Assembly (NCBI RefSeq): GCF_000621145.1
Contig: NZ_JHZB01000005.1
Location: 120,086-184,085 of the forward strand
From: Desulfobulbus elongatus DSM 2908
GTDB taxonomy: Bacteria > Desulfobacterota > Desulfobulbia > Desulfobulbales > Desulfobulbaceae
Direction: 5' to 3'
DNA: 64,000 bases
Shown: in pieces, positions 47,680 to 60,496 of the stretch
Layout: each line of letters opens with the position of its first letter
Numbering within the stretch: position 1 is the stretch's first letter
Position numbers and translations under genes: made by a program
Notes under the pieces: model-generated
What the model saw: only the letters and a program-made list of their open reading frames with translations
What the model was told of the DNA's origin: nothing
Database searches by the model: none

Positions 47680-47729
47680 GTATCAAGATACGGTCAAGAA
47701 GTCAGGAAAATCCATCAATAAACCATCAA
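47680..47729 (-). promoter_or_regulatory. candidate KdpE-binding / promoter region of the kdp operon
   Basis: Two direct repeats TTGATGG on the minus strand (47729-47723 and 47718-47712) are exactly 11 bases apart, one helical turn, as expected for OmpR-family regulators. Just downstream is a perfect inverted repeat GTATC-TT-GATAC (47691-47680). They lie 94-143 bases before the kdpA ATG. Assignment to KdpE is from position and spacing only. Confidence 0.35.
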
Positions 47730-47813
47730 GACGGATTGGCCGGGCCAGAACATCGGGTCGGCCTCGTGGTCGCCGGCGCGGCGGTCTTTTTTCCGTGCAC
47801 TTTTCTGCCGGCG

Positions 47814-48398
47814 TTAGTGCCCCGGGAAGTATCCCGGTTCGTTGCCGGGTTTCCATTTGATGTTGCAGCCCATGCTCGGCCGCTGCTCCTCGGGAATCGG
47901 TTGGCCGGCCAGCAGGGCGTCCAGGGCGCGGCGCAGATCCCGGCCGGTCACCGGCACATCCCTGCCCGGCCGGGCGTTGTCCAGCTGGCCCCGATACACC
48001 AGGCGCCGATCACGGTCGAACAAAAAAATATCCGGGGTGCAGGCGGCGTGATAAGCCTTGGCCACCTCCTGCGTCTCGTCGAAGAGATAGGGGAAGGGGT
48101 AGCCCGCCCGTCGGGCCTCCTCGTCCATGCGGGCGAAGCTGTCGTCCGGGTAGGCGGTGGCGTCGTTGCTGTTGATGCCGACCATGGCGATGCCCTTGGG
48201 GATGTAGGCGCGGCCGATGGCGGCCAACTCGCCCTGGACATGTTTGACATAAGGGCAGTGGTTGCAGAGAAAGACCACCAGCAGACCGGCCGCTACGGCG
48301 AAATCGTCGCGGCTGACGACGGAACCGTCGGTGGCGGGCAGGGAGAACGCCGGTGCCTCGGCGCCAAGCGCCAACATGGTCGATGCGGTGAGAGCCAT
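47814..48398 (-). CDS. thioredoxin-fold (AhpC/TSA-like) protein
   Basis: A 194-residue redoxin-type protein. MLALGAEAPAFSLPATDGSVVS is the standard N-terminal strand; FLCNHCPYVKHVQGEL holds a CxxC (CNHC) and the NHCPYVKH motif of a family widely annotated as thioredoxin family protein; CTPDIFLFDRDRRLVYRGQLD contains the cis-Pro region. No signal peptide, so it is cytoplasmic. It may reduce thiols or peroxides; partner unknown. AGGAGGATGAT precedes the ATG at 48398, much better than the longer frame from 48542, which would overlap the divergent kinase gene. Confidence 0.85.
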   Translation of the reverse strand: MALTASTMLALGAEAPAFSLPATDGSVVSRDDFAVAAGLLVVFLCNHCPYVKHVQGELAAIGRAYIPKGIAMVGINSNDATAYPDDSFARMDEEARRAGYPFPYLFDETQEVAKAYHAACTPDIFLFDRDRRLVYRGQLDNARPGRDVPVTGRDLRRALDALLAGQPIPEEQRPSMGCNIKWKPGNEPGYFPGH

Positions 48399-48534
48399 AT
48401 CATCCTCCTGTATGTTGATTTTTTTGGGAGAAACTCGTTTTTTTCCCGGGAAGGTCTTCCCTTTGCCTCGATTCCGATTATCATTCGGAACCCGAATCCT
48501 GCACAGATCCCCTTCACCGCCGTGAACAGAGCCC

Positions 48535-49401
48535 ATGCGCACAGGTGTCTTCCTCGGTTTGGCGACAGCCGATATCGTCTACTATGTGCCCCATCATCTC
48601 GAACGCAACCAGAAACTGAAGGCCGAGCGGCAACTGGTCTATGCCGGCGGACCGGCGACCAACGCCGCCGTCACCTTCGCCGCCTTCGGCAACGAGGCCT
48701 CGCTGATCACCGCACTGGGGCAGCATCCCCTGGCCCATGTCGCCAAGGCGGATCTGGCCGACCACAAGGTGCATCTGGTCGACAGCACCGACCAGCCCCG
48801 CCGGCCGCCGGTTTTGTCCGCCATCATCGTCGATCTGGCCAATGGCGAACGCAGCGTGGTGTACTCCAACACCGATCTGCGCAAACTCCGCCAGGACTGC
48901 GTCAACGAAACCACTTTGGAGTATGCCGACATCCTCATGCTCGACGGCTACTATCTGCCGCAAGCGGTGCAGCTGGCCGCCTGGGCCAGGTCGATGCGCA
49001 TCCCGGTGGTCCTTGACGGCGGCAGTTGGAAGGAGGGGCTGGAAGCCTTGCTGCCCCTGGTCGATTACGCCATCTGCTCCCGTGTCTTCCGCCCGCCGGG
49101 CTGCACCGGCGCGGACAGCGTCATCGCCAGCCTGTGCGGCTTCGGCATCGAGCATATCGCCATCACCAGGGACGGCGAGCCGATCCTGGTCCACACCGGC
49201 GGCGAATCGAGCGAGGTGCCGGTGATGGCGGTCAAGGTGATGGACACGCTGGGCGCCGGCGACATCTTCCACGGCGCCTTCTGCCATTACATCCTGGAAA
49301 ACGATTTTCTCTTAAGCCTCGAACGGGCCGGCGAGGTGGCCAGCCTGGCCTGCGCCTCGCTGGGTACCCGCGCCTGGATCGAGCAGGAAAAATTCATCTG
49401 A
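48535..49401 (+). CDS. PfkB-family carbohydrate (or nucleoside) kinase
   Basis: A 288-residue ribokinase-fold enzyme. It has LVYAGGPATNAAVTFAAFG (GG sugar-binding motif, residues ~34-52), SVVYSNTDL, VVLDGGSWKEG and the C-terminal ATP/catalytic motif VMDTLGAGDIFHGAFCH (catalytic Asp ~247). The sugar cannot be told from sequence. The start ATG has only a weak AACAGAG upstream. It is divergent from the thioredoxin-like gene and convergent with the DUF2971 gene. Confidence 0.9.
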   Translation: MRTGVFLGLATADIVYYVPHHLERNQKLKAERQLVYAGGPATNAAVTFAAFGNEASLITALGQHPLAHVAKADLADHKVHLVDSTDQPRRPPVLSAIIVDLANGERSVVYSNTDLRKLRQDCVNETTLEYADILMLDGYYLPQAVQLAAWARSMRIPVVLDGGSWKEGLEALLPLVDYAICSRVFRPPGCTGADSVIASLCGFGIEHIAITRDGEPILVHTGGESSEVPVMAVKVMDTLGAGDIFHGAFCHYILENDFLLSLERAGEVASLACASLGTRAWIEQEKFI

Positions 49402-49427
49402 CCGGCGCGTCTTCACCGGGACGGCGT

Positions 49428-50312
49428 CTACCGCTGCCGGAACGGAATCTGGCAGTAATCGATGCCGCGCTGGGGGACGATGCCGTTGCGCTCCAGGAAC
49501 ATCTTGAGCGAATTCATCGAGATATTGATATTGGCCGTGGGGCCCAGGTAGAGGTGGTCCATGGCCAGCGGCCTGCCGTCCAGGCTGAGATCGAATTCGA
49601 TGTAGGGCACCAGCATGGCGTGCCCCTCGCGGAAGAGGACCGGGGATTCGGCGCTGTTGGCGAACACCGGCGAGACGACGCGCCACTCCTTTTCTTCGCG
49701 GAACGACGGATGCTTGAGGATGGCGGCGATCCGCAGCAGGTCGGTTTCCATGGCTGTGAAGGCCGACCGGTAGCCGGCGCTCCGCTCTCCGGCCGGCAGG
49801 TCCTCGCAACTGAGCCCGGCGGCCAGCGTCTCCACCGCGTCGATCACCTGGCGGATCAGGGCCCGCTGCCGCGCCGGCTCGTAGATGCACTTGCCGATCA
49901 TGAACCGCTGCCGCTGGGCGCAGCAGCCGATGTATTCGGGACAGAACCCCAGGCTGACCCCCTTGCCCGGCGAACTGTAGCCCCGCCACTGGCTCAGCAG
50001 GTTGCCGTGCGAGCGGAAGGAAGCGCCGAACAGCATGCGGCCGTTGGTGATCCGGTGCGCGACCCAGTCGACGAACAGGGACAGCAGGCCGGAGTTGGCA
50101 TGGCCGCTGTCGATCCGCTCGCGCACTTCGGCGGCGATCAGGTCGGCTGTATGTCGCAACTCGGCGGAATCGTTCATGTAGCGGATGTCGCTGGCCCAGA
50201 GCGCCCGGCTTTTGACAATGCCGAGCAGGCCGCTGAACGTGGTGTAATGGTAAAGGGTGCCCTGGGGGATGTCGGCGTACAGTTCCCTGGTCAGCAGCTC
50301 GATTTCCTTCAT
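49428..50312 (-). CDS. DUF2971 family protein
   Basis: A 294-residue protein of the DUF2971 group: LYHYTTFSGLLGIVKSRALWASDIRYMND at the N-terminus, LSQWRGYSSPGKGVSLGF in the middle and HPSFREEKEWRVV further on. The family is uncharacterised, is often found near defence or mobile genes and has a fold loosely compared to ADP-ribosyltransferases (recollection, not shown here). No signal peptide. GGGAAAAG precedes the ATG at 50312. The gene faces a KdnB-like gene across 185 bases. Confidence 0.82.
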   Translation of the reverse strand: MKEIELLTRELYADIPQGTLYHYTTFSGLLGIVKSRALWASDIRYMNDSAELRHTADLIAAEVRERIDSGHANSGLLSLFVDWVAHRITNGRMLFGASFRSHGNLLSQWRGYSSPGKGVSLGFCPEYIGCCAQRQRFMIGKCIYEPARQRALIRQVIDAVETLAAGLSCEDLPAGERSAGYRSAFTAMETDLLRIAAILKHPSFREEKEWRVVSPVFANSAESPVLFREGHAMLVPYIEFDLSLDGRPLAMDHLYLGPTANINISMNSLKMFLERNGIVPQRGIDYCQIPFRQR

Positions 50313-50497
50313 CGCTTTTCCCGGCGCCGGCGCGGCCGAAGCGTCCGCTCCGGCCGGAATGCCGACATCATTCTTGAGATTTGGCCCGCCATCTGGTACA
50401 GATGGAACATTTGTTCTTCGCCTCCGGCATGGCCCCGCGCCCATCGGTTCGTGTCCTGCCGGCCAAGTCGTCCTTCCTTCACCTGGTACCATATCCG

Positions 50498-51565
50498 ATG
50501 TACAGAAATTTCAAAATAGTCCCCCGTATCGTTTTCGGCCGCGGTTGTTTCAATCAACTGGGCGATATCCTCAAACCCAACCGGCTGACGCCCGAGTCCT
50601 TCATGGTGTTCGTCCTCGACGACGTGTTCAAGGGCAAGCCCCTCGAAGGCCGCCTGCCCCTGGAGCAGGGCGATCTGCTCTTGCCGGTCAATGTCGACGA
50701 CGAGCCCAAGACCGGCTACATCGACCAGTTGGTCGCCCAGATCCGGGCCTACAGCCCGCGCAAGCCGGACGGCATTATCGGCATCGGCGGCGGCGCGACC
50801 ATGGACATCGCCAAGGCGATCTCGCTTTTGCTCAACAACCCCGGTTCGGCCGCCGATTACCAGGGCTGGGATCTGATCAAGAATCCGGCGGTGTACCACG
50901 CGGCCGTGCCGACCCTGGCCGGCACCGGCGCCGAGATCTCCCGCACCACCGTGCTCACCGGGCCGGTCAAGAAATTGGGCATCAACTCCGACTACACCCT
51001 CTACGACCAGATCGTGCTCGACCCCGAACTGCTGGCCGGCGTGCCCAAGAATCAGTGGTTCTACACCGGCATGGACTGCTACATCCACGATGTCGAATCC
51101 CTCCATGGCACCTACTTAAACGAATTCAGCCGGGCCTACGGGGAAAAATCGATCGAACTCTGCCGCCAGGTCTTCCTCGACGACCACCCCGACAAGGACG
51201 ACAAGCTGATGATGGCCTCCTACTTCGGCGGCATGTCCATCGCCTATTCCCAGGTCGGCGCCTGCCACGCCCTCTCCTACGGGCTGTCCTTCGTGCTCGG
51301 CACCCACCACGGCATCGGCTGCTGCATCACCTTCGACTACCTGGAGGATGTCTATCCGGCAGGAGTCAGGGAATTCCGCCGGATGATGGAAAAGCACGAT
51401 ATCCATCTGCCGCGCAACCTGACCGCCAACCTCGACGACCAGGCCATGGACACCATGGCCAACGTGGCCCTGGGCCTGGCGCCGCTGTGGGAGAACTGCT
51501 TCGGCAAGGACTGGCAGCAGGTCATGACCAAGGAGCGGGTGCTGGAGCTGTATCGCAGGATGTGA
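50498..51565 (+). CDS. iron-containing alcohol dehydrogenase, KdnB-like (Kdo 8-oxidase type)
   Basis: A 355-residue type III alcohol dehydrogenase. NAD-binding: DGIIGIGGGATMDIAKAISLLL; metal ligands in the C-terminal half lie in FYTGMDCYIHDVESLHGTYLN and LSYGLSFVLGTHHGIGCCI. The start MYRNFKIVPRIVFGRGCFNQL and the phrases NPGSAADYQGWDLIKNPAVYH and FGGMSIAYSQVGACHALSYG match, from memory, KdnB of Shewanella, which oxidises C8 of Kdo so that the aminotransferase KdnA can make 8-amino-Kdo. No aminotransferase lies beside it here. There is no clear ribosome site at ATG 50498. Another alcohol substrate is possible. Confidence 0.78.
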   Translation: MYRNFKIVPRIVFGRGCFNQLGDILKPNRLTPESFMVFVLDDVFKGKPLEGRLPLEQGDLLLPVNVDDEPKTGYIDQLVAQIRAYSPRKPDGIIGIGGGATMDIAKAISLLLNNPGSAADYQGWDLIKNPAVYHAAVPTLAGTGAEISRTTVLTGPVKKLGINSDYTLYDQIVLDPELLAGVPKNQWFYTGMDCYIHDVESLHGTYLNEFSRAYGEKSIELCRQVFLDDHPDKDDKLMMASYFGGMSIAYSQVGACHALSYGLSFVLGTHHGIGCCITFDYLEDVYPAGVREFRRMMEKHDIHLPRNLTANLDDQAMDTMANVALGLAPLWENCFGKDWQQVMTKERVLELYRRM

Positions 51566-51624
51566 GGGGGCCGGCGCCTGGGTCGCGTTGACCGACGCGG
51601 ACGACAGGCGGCGTAGGGCAGTGC

Positions 51625-51674
51625 AACCCCGTCCGTTTCGTCCCGTTGGGGACTGCAACGGCCGGGGTTCTTTT
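51625..51674 (+). terminator. possible terminator of the KdnB-like gene
   Basis: AACCCCG (51625-51631) pairs with CGGGGTT (51663-51669) followed by CTTTTGTT; the loop contains a further perfect small hairpin GTCCC-gttg-GGGAC. It lies about 60 bases past the stop. Confidence 0.5.
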
Positions 51675-51765
51675 GTTGGGGGCCGTGGCTGCGTTGCGCG
51701 CGGGGGTGACCGGCGGCGGCGAGCGGGACGGCGGGAGAGAACACGGAGGAGAAGGGGAGCGTTCA

Positions 51766-53160
51766 TTGGCACAAGGGGCAACACGACCGGCGGGACCCGT
51801 TTCTTCGCCCTATGCCGTACCCAACATCCGCCTGTTCATCGTTTTTCGCGTCCTGTTCAACGCCCGGTTCTACTATCCGGTCTTCACCGTCCTCTTTCTC
51901 GATTACGGCCTGAGCCTGGAGCAGTTCGCCGTGCTCAACACCGTCTGGGCCGTCACCATCGTGCTGGCCGAGGTCCCGTCCGGCGCCCTGGCCGATCTTC
52001 TGGGCAGACGGTTGCTGCTGATCGCCACCTCCCTCTTGATGGTCGCCGAAACGGCGCTCATCGCCTTCGTGCCGCTGGGCAATCCGCAGGTCATTTTCTG
52101 GGCGTTTCTGGGCAACAGGGTGCTCAGCGGCCTGGCCGAGGCCATGGCCAGCGGCGCCGACGAGGCCCTGGCCTACGATACCCTGGTCGCCCACGGGCAG
52201 GCCGCCGCCTGGCCCAGGGTCCTGGAGGTGCAGATGCGCGCCCAGAGTGTCGGCTACATCTTTGCCATGACCATCGGAGCCATGGTCTACGATCCCGACA
52301 TGGTCAATCGGGTGCTCGGATGGATGGCGCCCGGCACGGCCGTCACCTTGCAGGCCACCATGCGCTACCCCCTTTATCTGACCCTGGTGTTCGGCCTGCT
52401 GGCGCTGGCAACCACCGCGCGGATGCGGGAACCCCGGAGCGGGGCGGGGCGATTCCGGTCCCGGACCGAGTCGGCCGCTTTGTGGGAAGCACCGCGTCTG
52501 ATTGTCCGGGCCGGCAGGTGGATTCTGGGCACGCCCCTGGTCCTGGCCGTCATTCTTTTCGCCACGGTTTTTGACCACACCCTGCGGATGCTCGCCACCC
52601 TGACCAGCGAGTACTACCGCCTGGTCGGTCTGCCCGAGGCCAGCTTCGGGTTGTTGGGGTCGGCGGCGGCGGTGATCGGTCTGTTCATCCCCCGGCTGGC
52701 CCGAGTGATGGCCGAGCGTTTTTCGCCGGGCACCAACGCCTTGCTGGTGGGGCTGATCGCGCTGACGGCGTTGCTGCTCCTGCCCCTTTTCATCCCCTAT
52801 TATGGGGCATTGCCGATGATGCTGGTCTTCATCGGCCTGACCATGACCAGTTATTTCACCAGCCACTACCTCAACGCTCTCACCGACTCGCAGCAACGGG
52901 CCACGGTGCTGAGCTTCAAGGGACTGGTGTTCAACGCGGCCTACGGCATCATCGGCCTGGCCTATGCCGGCGTGATCCAACTGTTCAGGCGCAGCCAGGC
53001 CGGCGTTCATCCCGATTGGCCGCCGGACCTCATCGCCGACCAGGCCTTCAAGTTCGTAATGGGCTGTTTCCCGCCCTATTTGCTCGCCGGGCTGGCGCTG
53101 GTTTCCCTCTGCTGTCTGCCGCGATTGATCCGCGGCCGGTCTCGGACCCGGCGCGGTTGA
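51766..53160 (+). CDS. MFS transporter
   Basis: A 464-residue membrane protein of the major facilitator superfamily, about 12 helices. After a short soluble start, RLFIVFRVLFNARFYYPVF begins helix 1; the loop 2-3 signature is present as VPSGALADLLGRRLLLIA (G-x3-D-x2-G-R-R). The two halves are joined by a basic loop (MREPRSGAGRFRSRTE). The start is TTG at 51766 with GGGGAG six bases upstream; the frame extends further but without a better start. Substrate unknown. Confidence 0.85.
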   Translation: MAQGATRPAGPVSSPYAVPNIRLFIVFRVLFNARFYYPVFTVLFLDYGLSLEQFAVLNTVWAVTIVLAEVPSGALADLLGRRLLLIATSLLMVAETALIAFVPLGNPQVIFWAFLGNRVLSGLAEAMASGADEALAYDTLVAHGQAAAWPRVLEVQMRAQSVGYIFAMTIGAMVYDPDMVNRVLGWMAPGTAVTLQATMRYPLYLTLVFGLLALATTARMREPRSGAGRFRSRTESAALWEAPRLIVRAGRWILGTPLVLAVILFATVFDHTLRMLATLTSEYYRLVGLPEASFGLLGSAAAVIGLFIPRLARVMAERFSPGTNALLVGLIALTALLLLPLFIPYYGALPMMLVFIGLTMTSYFTSHYLNALTDSQQRATVLSFKGLVFNAAYGIIGLAYAGVIQLFRRSQAGVHPDWPPDLIADQAFKFVMGCFPPYLLAGLALVSLCCLPRLIRGRSRTRRG

Positions 53161-53182
53161 GGCGGCACAGGCGGCGGCTGGT

Positions 53183-53410
53183 TCAGGCCCCGGGTTCCCT
53201 GGTTTCCGGCACGCCCAGTTTTTTCAGGATCAGTCCCAGCGGGCAGAATTTGCTGAAGCCGAACTGCAGGAGATTGGCGCCGACAAAGGCGGTGAGCAGC
53301 AGCCAGTACCGGCTGAGGAACAGGGGATTGGCCGAGCTGTCGACGCCCAGGGCCAGGGAAATGAGAATGAAGGAACCGGCGAATGCATGAATCCAGTCGT
53401 TGACAACCAT
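53183..53410 (-). CDS. small DUF2892-like membrane protein
   Basis: A 75-residue protein with two membrane helices: WIHAFAGSFILISLALGV and YWLLLTAFVGANLLQFGFS, followed by FCPLGLILKKLGV. The CPL after the second helix and overall length match the YgaP C-terminal/DUF2892 type. GAAGGAGGGTTCC precedes ATG 53410. Function unknown, sometimes linked to sulfur metabolism through rhodanese fusions. Confidence 0.82.
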   Translation of the reverse strand: MVVNDWIHAFAGSFILISLALGVDSSANPLFLSRYWLLLTAFVGANLLQFGFSKFCPLGLILKKLGVPETREPGA

Positions 53411-53804
53411 GGAACCCTCCTTCGGGTGAAGCGCCGGCGGGCCGGATACGGTTGATACGGGCCCTGCGCGGCGACGGATTGCTGTTTGGACATAGTGGTA
53501 AGGGATGCCTGGCGTTCCGTCAATCGTTTGTCCGGACAAATATCGGCGCGGAGCGCATGCGGCCTGCCGAACGGTGGCCGGGTATCGTCCCGAAACAGCA
53601 GGGAAATTGATGCCGACATCCGATCGCGCTGATGCATGTCGCTCGATGGAGCCGAAAGTGAGTCTCTTTCTCAGGGAAAATGCATTTCCGTCGGATTGAC
53701 GCTCGGTAATCGTTTTCTTTTTTTGCAAAACTTCTGTACATATTCAATTTTGGAGTGCTGCCCGAAGCCGTCCGGGCGCCGGCGGTTCGGGCCGTTGTCG
53801 TTGT

Positions 53805-53829
53805 GCCGCCGGCAGTGGTGGCCGGTGGC
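53805..53829 (+). promoter_or_regulatory. stem-loop in the acs leader
   Basis: GCCGCCGGC (53805-53813) pairs with GCCGGTGGC (53821-53829), nine pairs with one G-T, loop AGTGGTG. It sits 12 bases before the ribosome site of the mini-ORF upstream of acs. The whole gap 53411-53926 has no family-like gene; its AT-rich part (53705-53755, poly-T then TACATATTCAATTTT) is the likely promoter region for acs, but I cannot fix -35/-10 boxes. Confidence 0.35.
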
Positions 53830-53852
53830 TGCACTTCCAAAGGAGGCTGGCC

Positions 53853-53926
53853 GTGCCGGTCCGCGTCGGTTCGATGCGGATGGGCATGGGTTGTGACACA
53901 AGGCTTTACGTTGAGGGGGGAATCCT

Positions 53927-53930
<4 letters not shown>
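53853..53930 (+). CDS. 25-codon mini-ORF, possible leader peptide coupled to acs
   Basis: An open frame of 25 codons beginning with GTG. AGGAGG (53841-53846) lies six bases upstream of this GTG, one of the best ribosome sites in the window. Its TGA stop (53928-53930) overlaps the acs ATG (53927-53929) in the ATGA configuration, and the acs ribosome site (GGGGGGAAT) lies inside it. The peptide starts [13 protein letters not shown] and has no known motif. Such placement is typical of translationally coupled leaders, but a chance frame is possible. Confidence 0.35.
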
Positions 53931-55912
<1,982 letters not shown>

Positions 55913-55971
55913 TCGGATTTCCTGACCTGTCCACCACCGCGTGGTCCGAGCCGACCGCGCGCCACCCGCAA

Positions 55972-56007
55972 CCGACAGGCGGGATGCCCCGGCATCCCGC
56001 CTGTCGG
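55972..56007 (+). terminator. strong hairpin after acs
   Basis: CCGACAGGCGGGATGCC (55972-55988) and its exact complement (55991-56007) form a 17-bp stem with a minimal loop, 59 bases past the acs stop. No T run follows directly; the first one is at 56030-56036. Confidence 0.6.
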
Positions 56008-56037
56008 GTTATCGATGTGACCGGTTGTCGTTTTTTC

Positions 56038-56159
56038 TTTGCAACATTTCATTTCATGGTATCATAAACTCCTTTGCGGTGAGAATGCCCGCTTCCGCGT
56101 GTTGTGGTGCGCCTGTTCGCGCCATGGGCGATGGCCCGAGCCGGACCGGATGGGCCATC
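56038..56159 (+). promoter_or_regulatory. alaS promoter and structured leader
   Basis: TTTGCA (56038-56043), 16 bases, TATCAT (56060-56065) is a reasonable promoter. In the leader, GATGGCCC (56130-56137) pairs with GGGCCATC (56152-56159), an 8-bp stem ending 27 bases before the alaS ATG. The function of the hairpin is unknown. Confidence 0.4.
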
Positions 56160-56186
56160 CCAGAAAAATCAACGCCTGACGACGCA

Positions 56187-58835
<2,649 letters not shown>

Positions 58836-58851
58836 GCCGCACCATCGTATC

Positions 58852-60102
58852 ATGCCTTACCTTCCTGATAATCAACGAATCGTCATCACCGGCGTCGGCC
58901 TGACCGCGCCGGGCGCCGCCAACCTGGCCGAATTCCGTGCCAATCTCCTGGCCGGGGTCAGCGGGATCGCCACCATCGACCTGCGCTACATGGGCGTGCA
59001 TCCGGCCGGCATCTGCCGGTTCGCCGAAACCCGGTACCGCAAGAAGCGGGAAAACAGCCGGGGGACCCGTGCCGGCTGCATCGGCGTCTACTGCGCCAAC
59101 GAGGCCCTGGCCGACGCCGGCATCGATTTTTCCACCTACGACCGCGCCGCCACCGGCGTCTACATCGGGCTGACCGAGCACGGCACCGTGGAAACCGAGA
59201 ACGAAGTCTACAATATCGGCCAGTACGGCTACGACGTCAACTACTGGACCCACCACCACAATCCCCGCACGGTCCTGAACAATCCGGCCGGCGAGATCAC
59301 CATGAACCTCGGCATCACCGGGCCGCACTACTCCATCGGCGCGGCCTGCGCCGCCGGCAACGCCGCCCTGATTCAGGGGATGCAGATGCTCCGCCTGGGC
59401 GAGGTCGAGCTGGCGCTCTGCGGCGGCGTTTCCGAGTGCGTCGGTTCCTTCGGCATCTTCGCCTCCTTCCGTGCCCAGGGCGCCCTGGCGGAACACGAGG
59501 AGCCGACCAGGGCGAGCCGGCCCTTTGACCGCGACCGCAACGGCATCGTCATCTCGGAGGGTGGCTGCGTCTTCACCCTGGAGCGGCTGGACCGGGCCCT
59601 GGCGCGCGGCGCCGCCATTTACGGTGAACTGACCGGCTACGCCATGAATTCGGATGCCCGCGATTTCGTCCTGCCCTATGGCCCCCGGCAACAGCAGTGC
59701 ATGGAGGCGGCGCTGGCCCGCGCGGGTCTGCAACCGGCGGACATCACCATCGTCAACACCCATGCCACCGGCACCAGGCAGGGCGACGTCGAGGAGTGCA
59801 CCGCCCTGCGCGCCACCTTCGCCGGCTGCGCCAACACCTGGATCAACAACACCAAGTCGAGCATCGGCCATGCCATGGGCGCCGCCGGGGTGCTCGAACT
59901 GGCCGGCAATCTGCCCTCCTTCACCGATAATCGGGTCCATCCCACCATCAATCTGGACAACCTCGATCCGGAATGCGACCTGCCCGGCCTGGTGGCCAAC
60001 ACCCCCAAACAGCTCGACCGGGTGGACGCCATCCTCAACAATTCGTTCGGCATGCTGGGGATAAATTCGGTGGTGATCGTCGAGAGATTTGTGGCGGACT
60101 GA
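58852..60102 (+). CDS. beta-ketoacyl-ACP synthase (KAS II/FabF-like)
   Basis: A 416-residue condensing enzyme. The active-site Cys is residue 166 in HYSIGAACAAGNAAL; the two catalytic His lie in NTHATGTRQGD and NNTKSSIGHAMGAAG. It is therefore an elongating, decarboxylating KAS rather than a KAS III. It diverges from housekeeping FabF in the entry region (ENSRGTRAGCIGVYCANEAL, NYWTHHHNPRTVLNNPAG). It lies directly before an acyl carrier protein gene and two FAD oxidoreductase genes; all four are collinear. This suggests a dedicated pathway for a special acyl or polyene chain rather than bulk fatty acid synthesis. Confidence 0.88.
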   Translation: MPYLPDNQRIVITGVGLTAPGAANLAEFRANLLAGVSGIATIDLRYMGVHPAGICRFAETRYRKKRENSRGTRAGCIGVYCANEALADAGIDFSTYDRAATGVYIGLTEHGTVETENEVYNIGQYGYDVNYWTHHHNPRTVLNNPAGEITMNLGITGPHYSIGAACAAGNAALIQGMQMLRLGEVELALCGGVSECVGSFGIFASFRAQGALAEHEEPTRASRPFDRDRNGIVISEGGCVFTLERLDRALARGAAIYGELTGYAMNSDARDFVLPYGPRQQQCMEAALARAGLQPADITIVNTHATGTRQGDVEECTALRATFAGCANTWINNTKSSIGHAMGAAGVLELAGNLPSFTDNRVHPTINLDNLDPECDLPGLVANTPKQLDRVDAILNNSFGMLGINSVVIVERFVAD

Positions 60103-60178
60103 GGAGAGCTGTGGTATTGCTCTCAACTTTCGCCAAGCTGCTGCGCGTATTTGTTATTTTACATAGAGGAACCGAAGC

Positions 60179-60430
60179 ATGAGCCGTGACGAGATCAAGG
60201 ACGTTCTCCTTGAAATCATAGCCGACATTGACGAAGAAGCCGATTTTGCCAGCCTCGATGCCGATGCCCCCCTGCGGGACCAGTTGGACCTTGATTCCAT
60301 GGATTTTCTCGACATCGTCATGGAGCTGCGCAAACGCTACAAACTGCAAATTCCGGAGGACGAGTATCCGCAGCTCGCCACCCTGACCAGTTGCGTCAAC
60401 TATCTGGAACCCAAACTGCAAAACGTCTGA
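60179..60430 (+). CDS. acyl carrier protein
   Basis: An 83-residue acidic carrier protein. The phosphopantetheine Ser is residue 40 in QLDLDSMDFLDIVMEL, a DSMDFLD variant of the usual DSLD/E. It is not the housekeeping acpP type (which has GADSLD), consistent with a specialised system. AGAGGA lies six bases before the ATG. It is placed 76 bases after the ketoacyl synthase, the expected partner. Confidence 0.9.
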   Translation: MSRDEIKDVLLEIIADIDEEADFASLDADAPLRDQLDLDSMDFLDIVMELRKRYKLQIPEDEYPQLATLTSCVNYLEPKLQNV

Positions 60431-60496
60431 TGGCCTGAGCCGGCGCTCTTGGCGTCCGGCGAGGCTCGTTCCGTTGCCATTGTTCGTGCCCGCCCC

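Noticed and set aside
53520..53926. Short frames in both directions upstream of acs
   Set aside because: None has domain-like sequence or a ribosome site; only the 53853 mini-ORF was kept because of its site and overlap.
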